Origin: Geobacillus icigianus
GTDB lineage: Bacteria > Bacillota > Bacilli > Bacillales > Anoxybacillaceae
Direction: 5' to 3'
Assembly: GCF_000750005.1 (NCBI RefSeq)
Contig: NZ_JPYA01000019.1
Location: 1-58,066 of the forward strand
Length of the DNA: 58,066 nt
The notes under the pieces are model-generated. The model ran no database searches. It saw only the letters and a program-made list of their open reading frames with translations, and had not been told where the DNA came from. The position numbers and the translations under genes were made by a program. Shown here one piece after another: positions 8,676 through 18,370 of this stretch (positions within the stretch are counted from its first letter, which is position 1; the number at the start of each line of letters is the position of its first letter).

Positions 8676-8716
8676 GAAAACACCTCATCAACAGTTTCGA
8701 CGAGGTGTTTTCATTT
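8676..8716 (-). terminator. greA terminator hairpin containing the pbpI ribosome-binding site
   Basis: On the minus strand AACACCTC (arm) and GAGGTGTT (arm) pair around a 16-base loop and are followed by TTCTTT. The 3' arm supplies GAGGTG, the only good ribosome-binding site for pbpI at 8672. The element can therefore terminate greA transcripts and mask pbpI translation in read-through RNA. Confidence 0.7.
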
Positions 8717-8780
8717 GAAACGTGCCTAGGACGGCGATTTTTCCGCGCTGCGGCCGCTTTGCGGGTCGAACATAGCGCGC

Positions 8781-9257
8781 TTAGTTGACGGCGACGATTT
8801 TCACCATCATTTCCCCGCCCGGCGTCTGTACCGTCACTTCATCGCCGACGCGGCGACCAAGAAGCGACTTCGCGATCGGCGAGTCGTTGGAAATTTTCCC
8901 TTCGAACGGATCCGCTTCCGCGCTACCAACGATCGTGTACGTCTCCTCTTCTCCGTCCGGAAGTTCGATAAACGTCACTGATTTGCCAAGCGAGACCACA
9001 TCCGGGTTTTCCGTATCTTCTTCGATAATGACGGCGTTGCGAATCATATTTTCAAGCATTTGAATGCGCGACTCAACAAACGCCTGCTCGTCTTTCGCTG
9101 CGTCGTACTCTGAATTTTCCGACAGATCCCCGAACCCACGCGCAATCTTAATGCGTTCGACCACTTCTTTGCGCTTGACCGTTTTTAAATACTCCAGCTC
9201 TTGTTCCAGTTTCTCTTTTCCCTCTTTCGTCATCGGGTACTGCTTTTCGTTCGCCAT
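8781..9257 (-). CDS. greA: Transcript cleavage factor GreA
   Basis: GreA enters the secondary channel of RNA polymerase and stimulates cleavage of backtracked RNA. The 158-residue protein has the N-terminal coiled coil (about residues 8-75) with the tip acidic pair in [16 protein letters not shown], followed by the C-terminal FKBP-like domain ending [21 protein letters not shown]. The length is typical. The gene follows udk on the same strand after a 109-base gap that holds a perfect hairpin. Confidence 0.97.
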   Translation of the reverse strand: MANEKQYPMTKEGKEKLEQELEYLKTVKRKEVVERIKIARGFGDLSENSEYDAAKDEQAFVESRIQMLENMIRNAVIIEEDTENPDVVSLGKSVTFIELPDGEEETYTIVGSAEADPFEGKISNDSPIAKSLLGRRVGDEVTVQTPGGEMMVKIVAVN

Positions 9258-9291
9258 TCATCTCACTCCTCTATATATTGTGCATTATGTA

Positions 9292-9327
9292 AAGCGTACG
9301 AACAGAAAAATCGCTGTTCGTACGCTT
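9292..9327. repeat. Perfect 14-base inverted repeat between udk and greA
   Basis: AAGCGTACGAACAG and CTGTTCGTACGCTT are exact reverse complements separated by eight bases (AAAAATCG on the plus strand). There is no long T-run on either side, so it is either a T-poor terminator for udk or a leader hairpin of greA about 34 bases before its start codon. Confidence 0.85.
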
Positions 9328-9366
9328 ACTTGTTATATACTATATTGTTTTGTCTCTGTTATGTTA

Positions 9367-10002
9367 TTATAAAAACGCTTTTTGTTCAAGAACCGTGCGA
9401 ATTTTTGCGACCATTAAATCGATGGCGACGGTGTTGTGCCCGCCTTCCGGAATGATGACATCGGCATAACGCTTCGTCGGTTCGACAAACTGGTTGTGCA
9501 TCGGCCGCACGACGGACAAATATTGTTCGATCACCGAGTCAAACGTGCGGCCGCGCTCTTTCACATCGCGAAGGAGGCGGCGGATGATGCGGATGTCCGG
9601 ATCGGTGTCGACGTACACTTTAATATCCATTAAGTCGCGAAGCCGCTCATCTTCTAGCACAAGAATGCCTTCGACGATGATGACCTCTTTCGGCTCCACG
9701 CGGATGACCTCACGGGAGCGGGTGTGAAGCGTATAGTCATACACCGGCTTGTCGATCGGCTCGTAGCAAAGCAGCTTATGAATATGTTCAATCAACAAGT
9801 CGTTGTCAAACGCCAGCGGATGGTCGTAGTTCGTCTTCAGCCGCTCTTCAAATGGGAGATGGCTTTGGTCTTTGTAATAAAAATCTTGCTCCAAGACAAG
9901 GATCGAACGGTCGCCGAAATGATCATAAATCGCCCTGGCGACGCTCGTCTTCCCGGAGCCGGAACCGCCGGCGACGCCGATGACAACGGGCTTCTTCCCC
10001 AT
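9367..10002 (-). CDS. udk: Uridine kinase
   Basis: Phosphorylates uridine and cytidine to UMP and CMP in pyrimidine salvage. The 211-residue P-loop protein begins [20 protein letters not shown], so the Walker A motif is at about residues 11-18. DFYYKDQ and the nucleoside-binding region NYDHPLAFD are present, as is [12 protein letters not shown] in the lid. It follows trhP2 with only a one-base gap and has AGGAGAATTAAG before its ATG. It is therefore in the trmR-trhP1-trhP2-udk operon. Confidence 0.96.
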   Translation of the reverse strand: MGKKPVVIGVAGGSGSGKTSVARAIYDHFGDRSILVLEQDFYYKDQSHLPFEERLKTNYDHPLAFDNDLLIEHIHKLLCYEPIDKPVYDYTLHTRSREVIRVEPKEVIIVEGILVLEDERLRDLMDIKVYVDTDPDIRIIRRLLRDVKERGRTFDSVIEQYLSVVRPMHNQFVEPTKRYADVIIPEGGHNTVAIDLMVAKIRTVLEQKAFL

Positions 10003-10003
10003 C

Positions 10004-11272
10004 TTAATTCTCCTTTCTCATCATGTTGTACGGGAAGAGTGGCCGTTTCACTTTCATCTTGACGATTTGCAGCGGATGGCGCGCCGCATCGAGTTCGTTG
10101 CCCTCTTCATCCCAAATCGTTTCAATCACTTGGGTAAAGTTGTCGATTTCCGGGCCGAAAAATTCGACCTCGTCGCCGGGCCGGAAATGGTTGCGCTGCT
10201 GGATGGTGGCGATGCCCGTCTCCGGGTCGTAATCAAGCACTAAGCCGGCGAACTCGTGCGTCGGTTTTCGGCTGTGGGTGCCATACATATGGTTCGTATG
10301 GTCGGGAAAGCCGGCAAAAAACGACGGCGCCGTCTCGCGGTTGGCGCATTTGTCGAGCTCGCGCACCCACTCGTCGCGAATCGTGAAATGGTCGGGATCG
10401 GCGCAGTACGCGTCGATCACTTTCCGATAGACGCTGACGACTGTCGCCACGTAATGGATCGACTTCATCCGCCCTTCAATTTTCAAGCTGTCGACGCCAA
10501 GTTCAATCATCGCCGGAATGGCGCGGATCAAGTTCAAATCTTTCGCGCTCATGGCGAACGGGGCGTCGCCTTCGGAAAACAGCGGGATTTCCCGGCCGTC
10601 AGACAGCTGGTATAAATCGTAATCCCAGCGGCACGACTGGCAGCACCCGCCGCGGTTGGAGTCGCGCGCCGTCATATGGTTGCTCAACACGCAGCGGCCG
10701 GAATAGGCGGAACACATCGCTCCATGGATGAACGCCTCAATTTCAATATCGACGTTCTCTTTGATTTGGCGAATTTCTTCGGCGCTCACTTCGCGAGCGA
10801 GCACGACCCGCTCGAGCCCTTCCTCTTTCCAAAATTGGACCGCTTTCCAGTTGGTGAGCGACTGCTGGGTGCTTACATGCACTTCAAGCCTCGGCGCCAC
10901 CCGGCGCGCCGTTTCGATAATGAGCGGATCGGCGACGATGATGCCGGAAACGCCGGCCTCCTCTAACGCCCGCAAATAGTCGTCAAGGCCGGGAATGTTT
11001 TCATTATGGGCGTAAATGTTGGCGGTGACGTACACCTTCGCCCCGTACCGGTTGGCAAATTCCACCCCTTCGCGAATCTCCTCGATCGTAAAGTTGTCGG
11101 CGTTGGCGCGCAAGCTGTACTCTTGACCGCCGATAAAGACGGCGTCCGCCCCGTAGTGGACGGCGATTTTCAGCTTTTCCAAGTTGCCGGCCGGCGCCAG
11201 CAGCTCCGGCTTTTTCACGATGACGCGCTTGCCGTCAACGATCTCGGAGATGCGGTCATTTTTTACAAGCAT
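10004..11272 (-). CDS. trhP2: tRNA U34 hydroxylation protein TrhP2 (peptidase U32 family)
   Basis: This member of the U32 family, historically annotated as a collagenase-like protease (YrrO), is now linked in B. subtilis to prephenate-dependent 5-hydroxyuridine formation at tRNA position 34. The 422-residue protein has the U32 signature region, including [20 protein letters not shown], and the cysteine cluster GGCCQSC, which fits iron-sulfur cluster binding. A C-terminal beta domain (residues about 330-422) completes it. It sits between trhP1 and udk, with trmR at the operon head. The functional assignment is by homology and context. Confidence 0.92.
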   Translation of the reverse strand: MLVKNDRISEIVDGKRVIVKKPELLAPAGNLEKLKIAVHYGADAVFIGGQEYSLRANADNFTIEEIREGVEFANRYGAKVYVTANIYAHNENIPGLDDYLRALEEAGVSGIIVADPLIIETARRVAPRLEVHVSTQQSLTNWKAVQFWKEEGLERVVLAREVSAEEIRQIKENVDIEIEAFIHGAMCSAYSGRCVLSNHMTARDSNRGGCCQSCRWDYDLYQLSDGREIPLFSEGDAPFAMSAKDLNLIRAIPAMIELGVDSLKIEGRMKSIHYVATVVSVYRKVIDAYCADPDHFTIRDEWVRELDKCANRETAPSFFAGFPDHTNHMYGTHSRKPTHEFAGLVLDYDPETGIATIQQRNHFRPGDEVEFFGPEIDNFTQVIETIWDEEGNELDAARHPLQIVKMKVKRPLFPYNMMRKEN

Positions 11273-11290
11273 GACGTGTCCCTCCTTTTC

Positions 11291-12220
11291 TCAATAAATG
11301 GTTTCCTTGAAGAAAAATCCGGTGTCGATGCGGCGGTGCGGCGGCTGAAGCGCTTCAACGGCCGCCAGCAGCTCCTCTTTTTCCCGCTCGTAGCGCTCGC
11401 GGTCTTCCGTACATAAGTCGATGGCGCGGCGGTACAGCTTCGTCACTTCCGTAATGTAGTCCGCGGTGTGCAGAACGCCGTCGATTTTGAAGCTGTCGAT
11501 GCCGGCTTCCACCATATCGCCCAGTTCGTCAATGATGCAAAGATCGTTCGGGCTCATAATGTGCGTGCCGTTTTCGTCTTCAAAAATCGGGTATTTATAG
11601 TCGCGCTCTTTGTCGTACAGGAACATCCCTTTTTCGTACTTTTTCCGTTCGATTTCCATCACTTTTCCTTGATAGGCAAAATAGTTGCCAATCAGCGAAC
11701 GCTTCGACTGGTACATGCACGTCATGCCGTGCACTTGCACTTCAATTTCCACTTCAGCATGGGCTTTGATTTCCAAAATGGCGTCCATGTTCAGCTCGCG
11801 CGCCAAGACGGCGCGTTTCGCCCCTTTTCGCCCCCAGTAGTTGCACGCATACCAGTTCGTCGCTGTCGTCTCCGTACTCCAGTGAAGCTTCATGTGAGGC
11901 GCCGTTTCTCGGACGGTCAAAAGCACCGCGGGATCGCCGAAGACGATGGCATCGGCGCCGACTTCAGCTAAAAACGCCACGTAGTCGGCAAGCTCGTCCA
12001 CTTTGTCGTTATGAAAAAGGGCGTTCATCGCCACATACACGTTCATGCCGCGCCGGTGGGCCGTTTCAACAGCCGCGGCCACATCCGAACGGGAAAACTC
12101 GCCGGCGAGCCGCAAGCCATAGCGCTGCTCACCGATGATGATGGCGTCCGCCCCGGCTTCCGCCAGTTCATCAATATGGGAAACGCTCGTCGGCGTGACG
12201 AGCAATTCCGGTTTTTTCAT
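11291..12220 (-). CDS. trhP1: tRNA U34 hydroxylation protein TrhP1 (peptidase U32 family)
   Basis: Paralogue of TrhP2 (YrrN in B. subtilis). The 309-residue protein starts MKKPELLVTPTSVSH; the ATG at 12220 is favoured over an upstream GTG because GAGGTG is nine bases away. It has the U32 core (TATNWYACNYWGRKGAKR, VQVHGMTCMYQSKRS) but lacks the second cysteine pair and the C-terminal beta domain seen in TrhP2, so it is the shorter partner. The two are thought to act together in ho5U34 formation. It overlaps trmR closely, indicating translational coupling. Confidence 0.91.
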   Translation of the reverse strand: MKKPELLVTPTSVSHIDELAEAGADAIIIGEQRYGLRLAGEFSRSDVAAAVETAHRRGMNVYVAMNALFHNDKVDELADYVAFLAEVGADAIVFGDPAVLLTVRETAPHMKLHWSTETTATNWYACNYWGRKGAKRAVLARELNMDAILEIKAHAEVEIEVQVHGMTCMYQSKRSLIGNYFAYQGKVMEIERKKYEKGMFLYDKERDYKYPIFEDENGTHIMSPNDLCIIDELGDMVEAGIDSFKIDGVLHTADYITEVTKLYRRAIDLCTEDRERYEREKEELLAAVEALQPPHRRIDTGFFFKETIY

Positions 12221-12228
12221 TTTCTCGT

Positions 12229-12873
12229 TCACCTCATTTTTTTCGATATCGCGAGCCCATCGCCGACCGGAATGATGACGGTGTCATAATCGCCCCGGGC
12301 CATCAACCACTCATTATAGCGGCGAATTTTTTGGGCGAGATTCCAAAGCCGCTTATTGCCCCCGGGCGTTTCAGCGGCGACAAGCCCTTTAAACAGCACG
12401 TTGTCGGTAATGACGAGGCCGCCTTCAGCGAGAAACGGCTCATAGAGCGTAAAGAAGCGCTCATATTGCCCTTTGGCGGCATCGATCACCAACGCGTCAA
12501 ACGGCGCGGCCGACGCCACCTTCTCCGTCACCGCCAAGGCGTCGCCCCACACCGCTTCAATTCGCTGGGCGCAATCGGTCTTTTCCATATAAAAACGGGC
12601 GCGCTCATACCGCTCCCGGTCTTTTTCTATCGTTACAATGTGCGCCTCCGGCAGCACTTTTGCCATCCGGATCGCCGAATAGCCGATCGCCGTGCCGATT
12701 TCTAAAATGCGGCGCGGCTTCGCGAGCTTGAGCACGAACAACATCGTTTCGATGCTCACCGAATCCATGATCGGCACCCGCTGTTCGCGGGCTTCGCGCT
12801 CGATCTGTTCCACATCCGCATCCAACGCCGGCCGCAGCCGCTGCAAGTACGAAACGACCTCATCAGTCAGCAA
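12229..12873 (-). CDS. trmR: tRNA 5-hydroxyuridine methyltransferase TrmR
   Basis: SAM-dependent O-methyltransferase (YrrM) that in B. subtilis methylates 5-hydroxyuridine at tRNA U34 to methoxyuridine, downstream of TrhP1/TrhP2. The 214-residue protein has the AdoMet motif ILEIGTAIGYSAIRMA, the acidic residue in IVTIEKDRERYERAR, and the catechol-O-methyltransferase-like DALVIDAAKGQYERFF and ITDNVLFKG metal-binding motifs. It starts with TTG at 12873, seven bases after AAGGAGG. It heads the operon; a 37-base direct repeat lies immediately upstream and includes this ribosome-binding site. Confidence 0.92.
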   Translation of the reverse strand: MLTDEVVSYLQRLRPALDADVEQIEREAREQRVPIMDSVSIETMLFVLKLAKPRRILEIGTAIGYSAIRMAKVLPEAHIVTIEKDRERYERARFYMEKTDCAQRIEAVWGDALAVTEKVASAAPFDALVIDAAKGQYERFFTLYEPFLAEGGLVITDNVLFKGLVAAETPGGNKRLWNLAQKIRRYNEWLMARGDYDTVIIPVGDGLAISKKMR

Positions 12874-12881
12874 ACGGAACC

Positions 12882-12989
12882 CTCCTTGCCATCAACAAGC
12901 GGAAAAGCGCCCGCCCCGTCGCGAAAATAAAGCAGCGATCGCCGGGCTTGTGCTCCTTGCCATCAACAAGCGGAAAAGCGCCCGCCCCG
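12882..12989. repeat. Two identical 37-base direct repeats before trmR
   Basis: The 37-base sequence from 12882 to 12918 recurs exactly at 12953 to 12989, 71 bases away. The first copy carries the trmR ribosome-binding site; the second carries an identical but unused one. The sequence between them is unique. This looks like a recent local tandem duplication in the leader. Confidence 0.9.
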
Positions 12990-13077
12990 GGCCAAGCGGC
13001 GGCCCGAGGTGCTGCGCCCATCCGTTCCAAATAAGAGCCGCTACCGGACCCTTATCGCTCCCTGTTCAACTTTCTTT

Positions 13078-13107
13078 ATCTTACCATAACTCGGCGGAAA
13101 AGCGAAA
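13078..13107 (-). promoter_or_regulatory. Candidate promoter of the trmR-trhP1-trhP2-udk operon
   Basis: TAAGAT preceded by TATGG on the minus strand resembles an extended -10 element. The -35 region (TTTCGC) is poor and overlaps the mltG terminator hairpin. Confidence 0.4.
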
Positions 13108-13116
13108 CCGTTTCGC
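13098..13116 (-). terminator. Short terminator after mltG
   Basis: GCGAAAC and GTTTCGC form a seven-base perfect stem with a one-base centre and TTTT immediately after on the minus strand. It lies about 30 bases downstream of the mltG stop. The tight loop makes the structure only moderately convincing. Confidence 0.45.
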
Positions 13117-13144
13117 CTAACCCGCCAGCAACTTCCGTTTTGCG

Positions 13145-14236
13145 CTATCGTTTCCCAATATGCTTCGCCTTTTCCCGGTTGTGCTCGGCCAGCGTTTTCG
13201 TGAAAATGACATCGCCTGTGGGGGTGGCTAAAAAATACAAATAATCGGTTTGCGCCGGCTCAAGCGCCGCTTCAATCGACATTGCGCCCGCGTTGGCGAT
13301 CGGCCCTGGCGGCAGCCCTTTATGAAGGTACGTATTGTATGGCGAATCAACTTTTAAATCGTTGTAAAACACGCGCGCTTTATGTTTGCCAAGCGCGTAT
13401 AAAACCGTCGGATCGGTTTGCAGCGGCATGCCTAGGCGCAGCCGATTGTAAAAGACGCTGGCGATTTTTTTGCGGTCGGCTTTTTCTGTCGCCTCCTCTT
13501 CGATCAGAGAGGAAAGCGTCAGCAGCTGGTGCGGCGACAGCTTCCGTTCCCCTCTTTCCTCTTCGTACGAAGCAAGCACCGCTGCCGTTTTGGCGACCAT
13601 CGTTTCAATGATCTCAGAAAGCGGCGGTTTTTTGTCAGCGAATACATAGGTGGCTGGAAATAAATAACCTTCCAGCGGATAACGAACGTTCGGATGGAAT
13701 ACGTCTTTCGTTATGACACGCGGATACTTTTTCATTAACTGCTCGATGTACGCGCGGTCGTTCAGCTGCTTCATGACGTCTTCTTTTTTGTATCCCGTTC
13801 GCGCGGCGATGAGATCGGCAATCTGTACAAGCTGCGACCCTTCGGGGATCGTCAATTTCAAGCCGACTTTCAACGATTTCCCCGTTTGCAGCAGCGCTAT
13901 GATGCGCGTCATCGGCATGGCCCGCGTCAGTTCGTACTCTCCGGCTTGAAACCCGGACTCGCGTTTCCAACGGACATAAAGCCGAAACACGCTAGCGCTT
14001 CGAATGAGCCGTTTTTGTTCGAGCCGCTCTGCGATTTCTGTCGCCGATGAACCGACAGGAATCGAGACATGAACCGGAGTGTGATCATGAGGATCGACCG
14101 GTTTGAGCGCCAAGCGAATATATAGAAAGCTGCCGGCACTGATCAACACAACCAGCGCCAGCAAAACGCTGCCTGCGATCAACATCCGTTTTCGCCCACG
14201 CCGCCCCTCGTTCCCTGTCCAATGCTTTTCCCCCAT
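13145..14236 (-). CDS. mltG: Endolytic murein transglycosylase MltG
   Basis: Cuts nascent glycan strands at the membrane and so limits chain length. The 363-residue protein starts MGEKHWTG, has a basic stretch then one membrane span (about residues 18-40), a LysM-like segment (VSIPVGSSATEIAERL), and the YceG catalytic domain. The Glu in SLIEEEAT corresponds to the catalytic residue, and the conserved SPYNTYLHKGLPPGPI closes the domain. The start at 14236 is supported by AAAGGAGGTGCGCT; a frame ten codons longer has no site. B. subtilis YrrL is the equivalent. Confidence 0.95.
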   Translation of the reverse strand: MGEKHWTGNEGRRGRKRMLIAGSVLLALVVLISAGSFLYIRLALKPVDPHDHTPVHVSIPVGSSATEIAERLEQKRLIRSASVFRLYVRWKRESGFQAGEYELTRAMPMTRIIALLQTGKSLKVGLKLTIPEGSQLVQIADLIAARTGYKKEDVMKQLNDRAYIEQLMKKYPRVITKDVFHPNVRYPLEGYLFPATYVFADKKPPLSEIIETMVAKTAAVLASYEEERGERKLSPHQLLTLSSLIEEEATEKADRKKIASVFYNRLRLGMPLQTDPTVLYALGKHKARVFYNDLKVDSPYNTYLHKGLPPGPIANAGAMSIEAALEPAQTDYLYFLATPTGDVIFTKTLAEHNREKAKHIGKR

Positions 14237-14308
14237 AGCGCACCTCCTTTCCCGTCCATCGGTCATATTATACTACAAGTTTTTGCATCTCTCGCCCTTT
14301 TTTCCGAC

Positions 14309-14338
14309 AAAAAAGCGGCCGCCTTTAGGCAGCCGCTT
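14309..14338 (-). terminator. Terminator of the alaS-yrzL-yrrK-yrzB group
   Basis: AAGCGGCTGCCT and AGGCGGCCGCTT arms on the minus strand, with a short loop and six T in total after the stem, lie just behind the yrzB stop at 14343. Confidence 0.85.
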
Positions 14339-14342
14339 CGGA

Positions 14343-15073
<731 letters not shown>

Positions 15074-15076
15074 CGG

Positions 15077-15343
15077 TCAGTCCTTTCGTTGCCCCTGTAA
15101 ATAGAATTTCACCAATTCCTCGATTAATTCGTCGCGCTCGATTTTGCGGATGAGGGCGCGCGCGTCGTTATGGCGCGGGATGTAAGCCGGATCGCCGGAC
15201 AACAAGTAGCCGACAATTTGGTTGATCGGGTTGTAGCCTTTTTCTTGCAAAGCCTCATACACCGTCAGCAGCACTTCGCGAACGTTCGTTTCAGCCGGCT
15301 CTTCCGGAAAATGAAACTGCATCGTTTGATCAAACGAGCTCAC
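15077..15343 (-). CDS. yrzL: YrzL, IreB family regulatory phosphoprotein
   Basis: DUF965/IreB family; IreB of Enterococcus is a substrate of the PASTA kinase. The product is 88 residues with [20 protein letters not shown] and [24 protein letters not shown] conserved segments (here [10 protein letters not shown]). I place the start at the GTG at 15343 because GAGGTGGAG lies just before it and the length then equals the 88 residues of B. subtilis YrzL. The N-terminal Ser-Thr segment (VSSFDQTM) carries the residues phosphorylated in IreB. Confidence 0.88.
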   Translation of the reverse strand: MSSFDQTMQFHFPEEPAETNVREVLLTVYEALQEKGYNPINQIVGYLLSGDPAYIPRHNDARALIRKIERDELIEELVKFYLQGQRKD

Positions 15344-15411
15344 CGTCTCCACCTCGCTCTTGATTCGGGCCATTCCTCCATCTTACATCCATTGTACACG
15401 ATCCGCGCCAT

Positions 15412-18048
15412 TTAGGAAATGGATTTGACCCACGTTTCGACGTAATCAAGCGCTGCCCCGACTTTGTCCGCGTCCTTTCCTCCGGCCTGCGCCATATCCG
15501 GGCGTCCGCCACCCCCGCCGCCGCAGCGGGAAGCCACTTCTTTGACGAGCTTGCCGGCGTGATATCCTTTTTTCACTAAGTCATCGGTCACCGCAGCGAT
15601 CAATTGGACTTTGCCGCCTTGCACCGCCGCCAACACGATGATTGCCGTGCCGAGTTTTTGCTTCAAATCGTCGGCCATCGCCCGCAATTGGTTCATGTCG
15701 TTCGCCTGCACTTTCGCCGCCAGCACCGGCACGCCGCCGACGTCTTTGACTTGGCGGGCGAGGTGCTCCGCTTCCATACGGGCAAGGCGAGCGGCAAGCG
15801 ATTCGTTTTCGCGCTCGAGCTCTTTCAGTTCGGCAAACAGTCCGTCAAGACGGGCATTCAATTCTTTCGGGCTTGTTTTCAATTTTTGCGCCGCCTCTTG
15901 CAAAATGGCGAGCTGTTCGTTCATCAAACGGTACGCCGCCTCTCCGGTCACCGCTTCAATCCGGCGCGTGCCGGCGCCGATGCCGGATTCAGAGACGATT
16001 TTAAACAGCCCGATGGCCGCTGTATTCGGCACATGGCAGCCGCCGCACAGCTCGAGGCTGTAGTCGCCGACCTTGACGACGCGGACAATGTCGCCGTATT
16101 TTTCGCCAAACAGCGCCATCGCGCCCATCGCTTTCGCTTCCTCAAGCGGTTTATAGAAAATGTCAACTGGGGTACTCTTCCAAATTTGTTCATTGACGAT
16201 CGCCTCGATGCGCTCGAGCTCGTCCGGCTTCACTTGGCCAAAATGGGTGAAGTCAAAGCGCAGCCGATCCGGAGCGACGAGCGACCCCGCTTGGTTGACA
16301 TGGCGGCCGAGCACGTCTTTGAGCGCCTGATGGAGCAAATGGGTCGCCGTATGGTTTTTCACGATGCGCGCCCGCTTCGCCTCATCAACGCGCGCCGTAT
16401 AGCGGGCTCCTTTTTTTACCGCGCCGCGCTCGACGACAATCGAGTGAAGGTGCTGGCCGTTCGGCGCTTTTTGCACATCTTTGACGACCGCTCTCCCGGT
16501 CTCGCTTTCAAATACGCCTTGGTCGGCGACTTGACCGCCGCTTTCGGCGTAAAACGGCGTCACATCGACGATGATCTGCGCCTCTTCACCGGCTTTCACT
16601 TTCTCGACAAGCCGTCCGTCTTTAACGATGGCGAGGACCGTCGACGAGGCAACAAGCTCATCGTAGCCGACAAACCGGCTTTCGTCTTTCAAATCGCCGA
16701 GCACGCCGCCTTGCACTTGCATCGAATCGACGTCTTGGCGAGCGGCGCGGGCCCGTTCGCGCTGGCGCTCCATCTCGCGCTCAAAACCGGCGTGATCGAC
16801 CGTCATGCCTGCCTCGGCGGCGTACTCTTCCGTCAGCTCGAGCGGGAAGCCGTACGTATCATACAAGCGAAACGCCTCTTCCCCCGGAAGGACGGTGCTT
16901 CCTTGCGCTTTCGCCTTTTCGATCACTTCCGCCAAGATGGCGAGCCCCTCATGAAGCGTTTCGTGGAACCGCTCTTCTTCCGTGCGGATGACGCGAGCGA
17001 TAAAATCGGCTTTTTCTTTCACTTCCGGATAGTAGTCGTGCATAATTTCGCCGACAACCGGCACGAGCTCGTACATAAACGGGCGGTCAATGCCGATTTG
17101 TTTCGCGTAGCGCACCGCGCGGCGGAGCAAGCGGCGCAATACATAGCCGCGCCCTTCGTTCGACGGCAGCGCCCCGTCGCCAATCGCAAACGTCACGGCG
17201 CGAATATGGTCGGCGATCACCTTAAAGGCGACGTCTTTGTCCGGATCGTCGCCATACCGCTCGCCGGCGATTCGTTCGGTAGCGCGGATGATCGGCAAGA
17301 ACAAGTCGGTTTCAAAGTTCGTCGGCACGTCCTGCAAAATCGAGCACATCCGCTCCAACCCCATGCCGGTATCGATGTTTTTCTTCGGCAGCGGCGTGTA
17401 CGTGCCGTCCGGGTTATGGTTGAACTGGGAAAACACTAAGTTCCATACTTCCAAATAGCGGTCGTTTTCCCCGCCCGGGTACAGCTCCGGATCGTTCGGA
17501 TCGTTGCCGAACGCCTCGCCGCGGTCGTAAAAAATTTCCGTGTTCGGACCGCTCGGGCCTTCGCCGATGTCCCAGAAGTTTCCTTCGAGACGGATGATCC
17601 GTTCTTCCGGCAGTCCGATTTCGTTATGCCAAATGTTGTACGCTTCCTCGTCCTCCGGATGGACGGTGACGGACAGCCGTTCCGGATCAAAGCCAATCCA
17701 CTTTTCGCTCGTTAAAAACTCCCACGCCCAGTGGATCGCTTCCCGCTTGAAGTAATCACCGATCGAAAAGTTGCCGAGCATTTCAAAAAACGTATGGTGG
17801 CGCGCCGTTTTCCCGACGTTTTCGATGTCGTTGGTGCGGATCGATTTTTGCGCATTGCAAATGCGCGGGTTGTCCGGGATGATGCGGCCGTCAAAGTATT
17901 TTTTCAGCGTCGCGACGCCGCTGTTGATCCATAACAGCGATGGGTCGTCGACCGGAATAAGCGAGGCGCTCGGTTCAACCGCGTGGCCTTTTTCTTGGAA
18001 AAACTGCAAAAACATGCGCCGCACTTCGGCAGATGTCAGCTTTTTCAT
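15412..18048 (-). CDS. alaS: Alanyl-tRNA synthetase
   Basis: Charges tRNA-Ala and edits mischarged Ser/Gly. The 878-residue protein has the class II catalytic domain at the N-terminus ([10 protein letters not shown], then [18 protein letters not shown]), the tRNA recognition region, and the editing domain with [11 protein letters not shown] and the CGGCHV zinc site. It ends with the C-Ala domain, whose last segment is Gly-rich ([17 protein letters not shown]). It is preceded by a T-box leader (18078-18335) that should couple expression to uncharged tRNA-Ala. Confidence 0.98.
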   Translation of the reverse strand: MKKLTSAEVRRMFLQFFQEKGHAVEPSASLIPVDDPSLLWINSGVATLKKYFDGRIIPDNPRICNAQKSIRTNDIENVGKTARHHTFFEMLGNFSIGDYFKREAIHWAWEFLTSEKWIGFDPERLSVTVHPEDEEAYNIWHNEIGLPEERIIRLEGNFWDIGEGPSGPNTEIFYDRGEAFGNDPNDPELYPGGENDRYLEVWNLVFSQFNHNPDGTYTPLPKKNIDTGMGLERMCSILQDVPTNFETDLFLPIIRATERIAGERYGDDPDKDVAFKVIADHIRAVTFAIGDGALPSNEGRGYVLRRLLRRAVRYAKQIGIDRPFMYELVPVVGEIMHDYYPEVKEKADFIARVIRTEEERFHETLHEGLAILAEVIEKAKAQGSTVLPGEEAFRLYDTYGFPLELTEEYAAEAGMTVDHAGFEREMERQRERARAARQDVDSMQVQGGVLGDLKDESRFVGYDELVASSTVLAIVKDGRLVEKVKAGEEAQIIVDVTPFYAESGGQVADQGVFESETGRAVVKDVQKAPNGQHLHSIVVERGAVKKGARYTARVDEAKRARIVKNHTATHLLHQALKDVLGRHVNQAGSLVAPDRLRFDFTHFGQVKPDELERIEAIVNEQIWKSTPVDIFYKPLEEAKAMGAMALFGEKYGDIVRVVKVGDYSLELCGGCHVPNTAAIGLFKIVSESGIGAGTRRIEAVTGEAAYRLMNEQLAILQEAAQKLKTSPKELNARLDGLFAELKELERENESLAARLARMEAEHLARQVKDVGGVPVLAAKVQANDMNQLRAMADDLKQKLGTAIIVLAAVQGGKVQLIAAVTDDLVKKGYHAGKLVKEVASRCGGGGGGRPDMAQAGGKDADKVGAALDYVETWVKSIS

Positions 18049-18077
18049 GATGATCCTCCCCTTTCGCCTTTTTATAT

Positions 18078-18335
18078 AAAAAAACTCCCATCCCCTGCAG
18101 GGACGAGAGTTGTGCTCGCGGTACCACCCTGTTTATGGGCGAAAAACGCCCATCACCTCTTTGGCCGTAACGCAGCCTTGCGTCAGGTTTTGCCTGCGCT
18201 CCGGATTAGCCTTCTGTTGCCCTTCATCTGGAATTTCTTTCAGCCGCGGAAATTCCTCTCTGTGCGCGAGCCCGCGCGTTAAGATGGACTGCAACATACT
18301 CGATCCGTCATCGCGTTATGTATTCGCTTTTACAT
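18078..18335 (-). promoter_or_regulatory. T-box riboswitch of alaS
   Basis: The minus strand carries the T-box sequence GGGTGGTACCGCG (18117-18129). The terminator AACTCTCGTCCC...GGGGATGGGAGTT with a T-run follows at 18078-18115. Upstream is a stem I with the typical distal loop region (AGAGAGGAATTTCC). The best specifier codon is GCT at 18208-18210, in the context AAGGCTAATC. This is an Ala codon followed by A, as expected for alaS. The leader should read tRNA-Ala charging and control transcription antitermination. Confidence 0.93.
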
Positions 18336-18341
18336 TGAAAA

Positions 18342-18370
18342 ATTATAGACAAGCACCGCTCGTTTGTCAA
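18342..18370 (-). promoter_or_regulatory. Consensus SigA promoter of alaS
   Basis: TTGACA, 17 bases, TATAAT on the minus strand is a perfect match to consensus. The TTGACA includes the stop codon of yrrI (18367-18369). Confidence 0.92.

Noticed and set aside
15604..17439. A 611-codon plus-strand open frame opposite alaS
   Set aside because: It lies wholly antisense to alaS, has no ribosome-binding site or domain, and is explained by the high-GC codon structure of the real gene.
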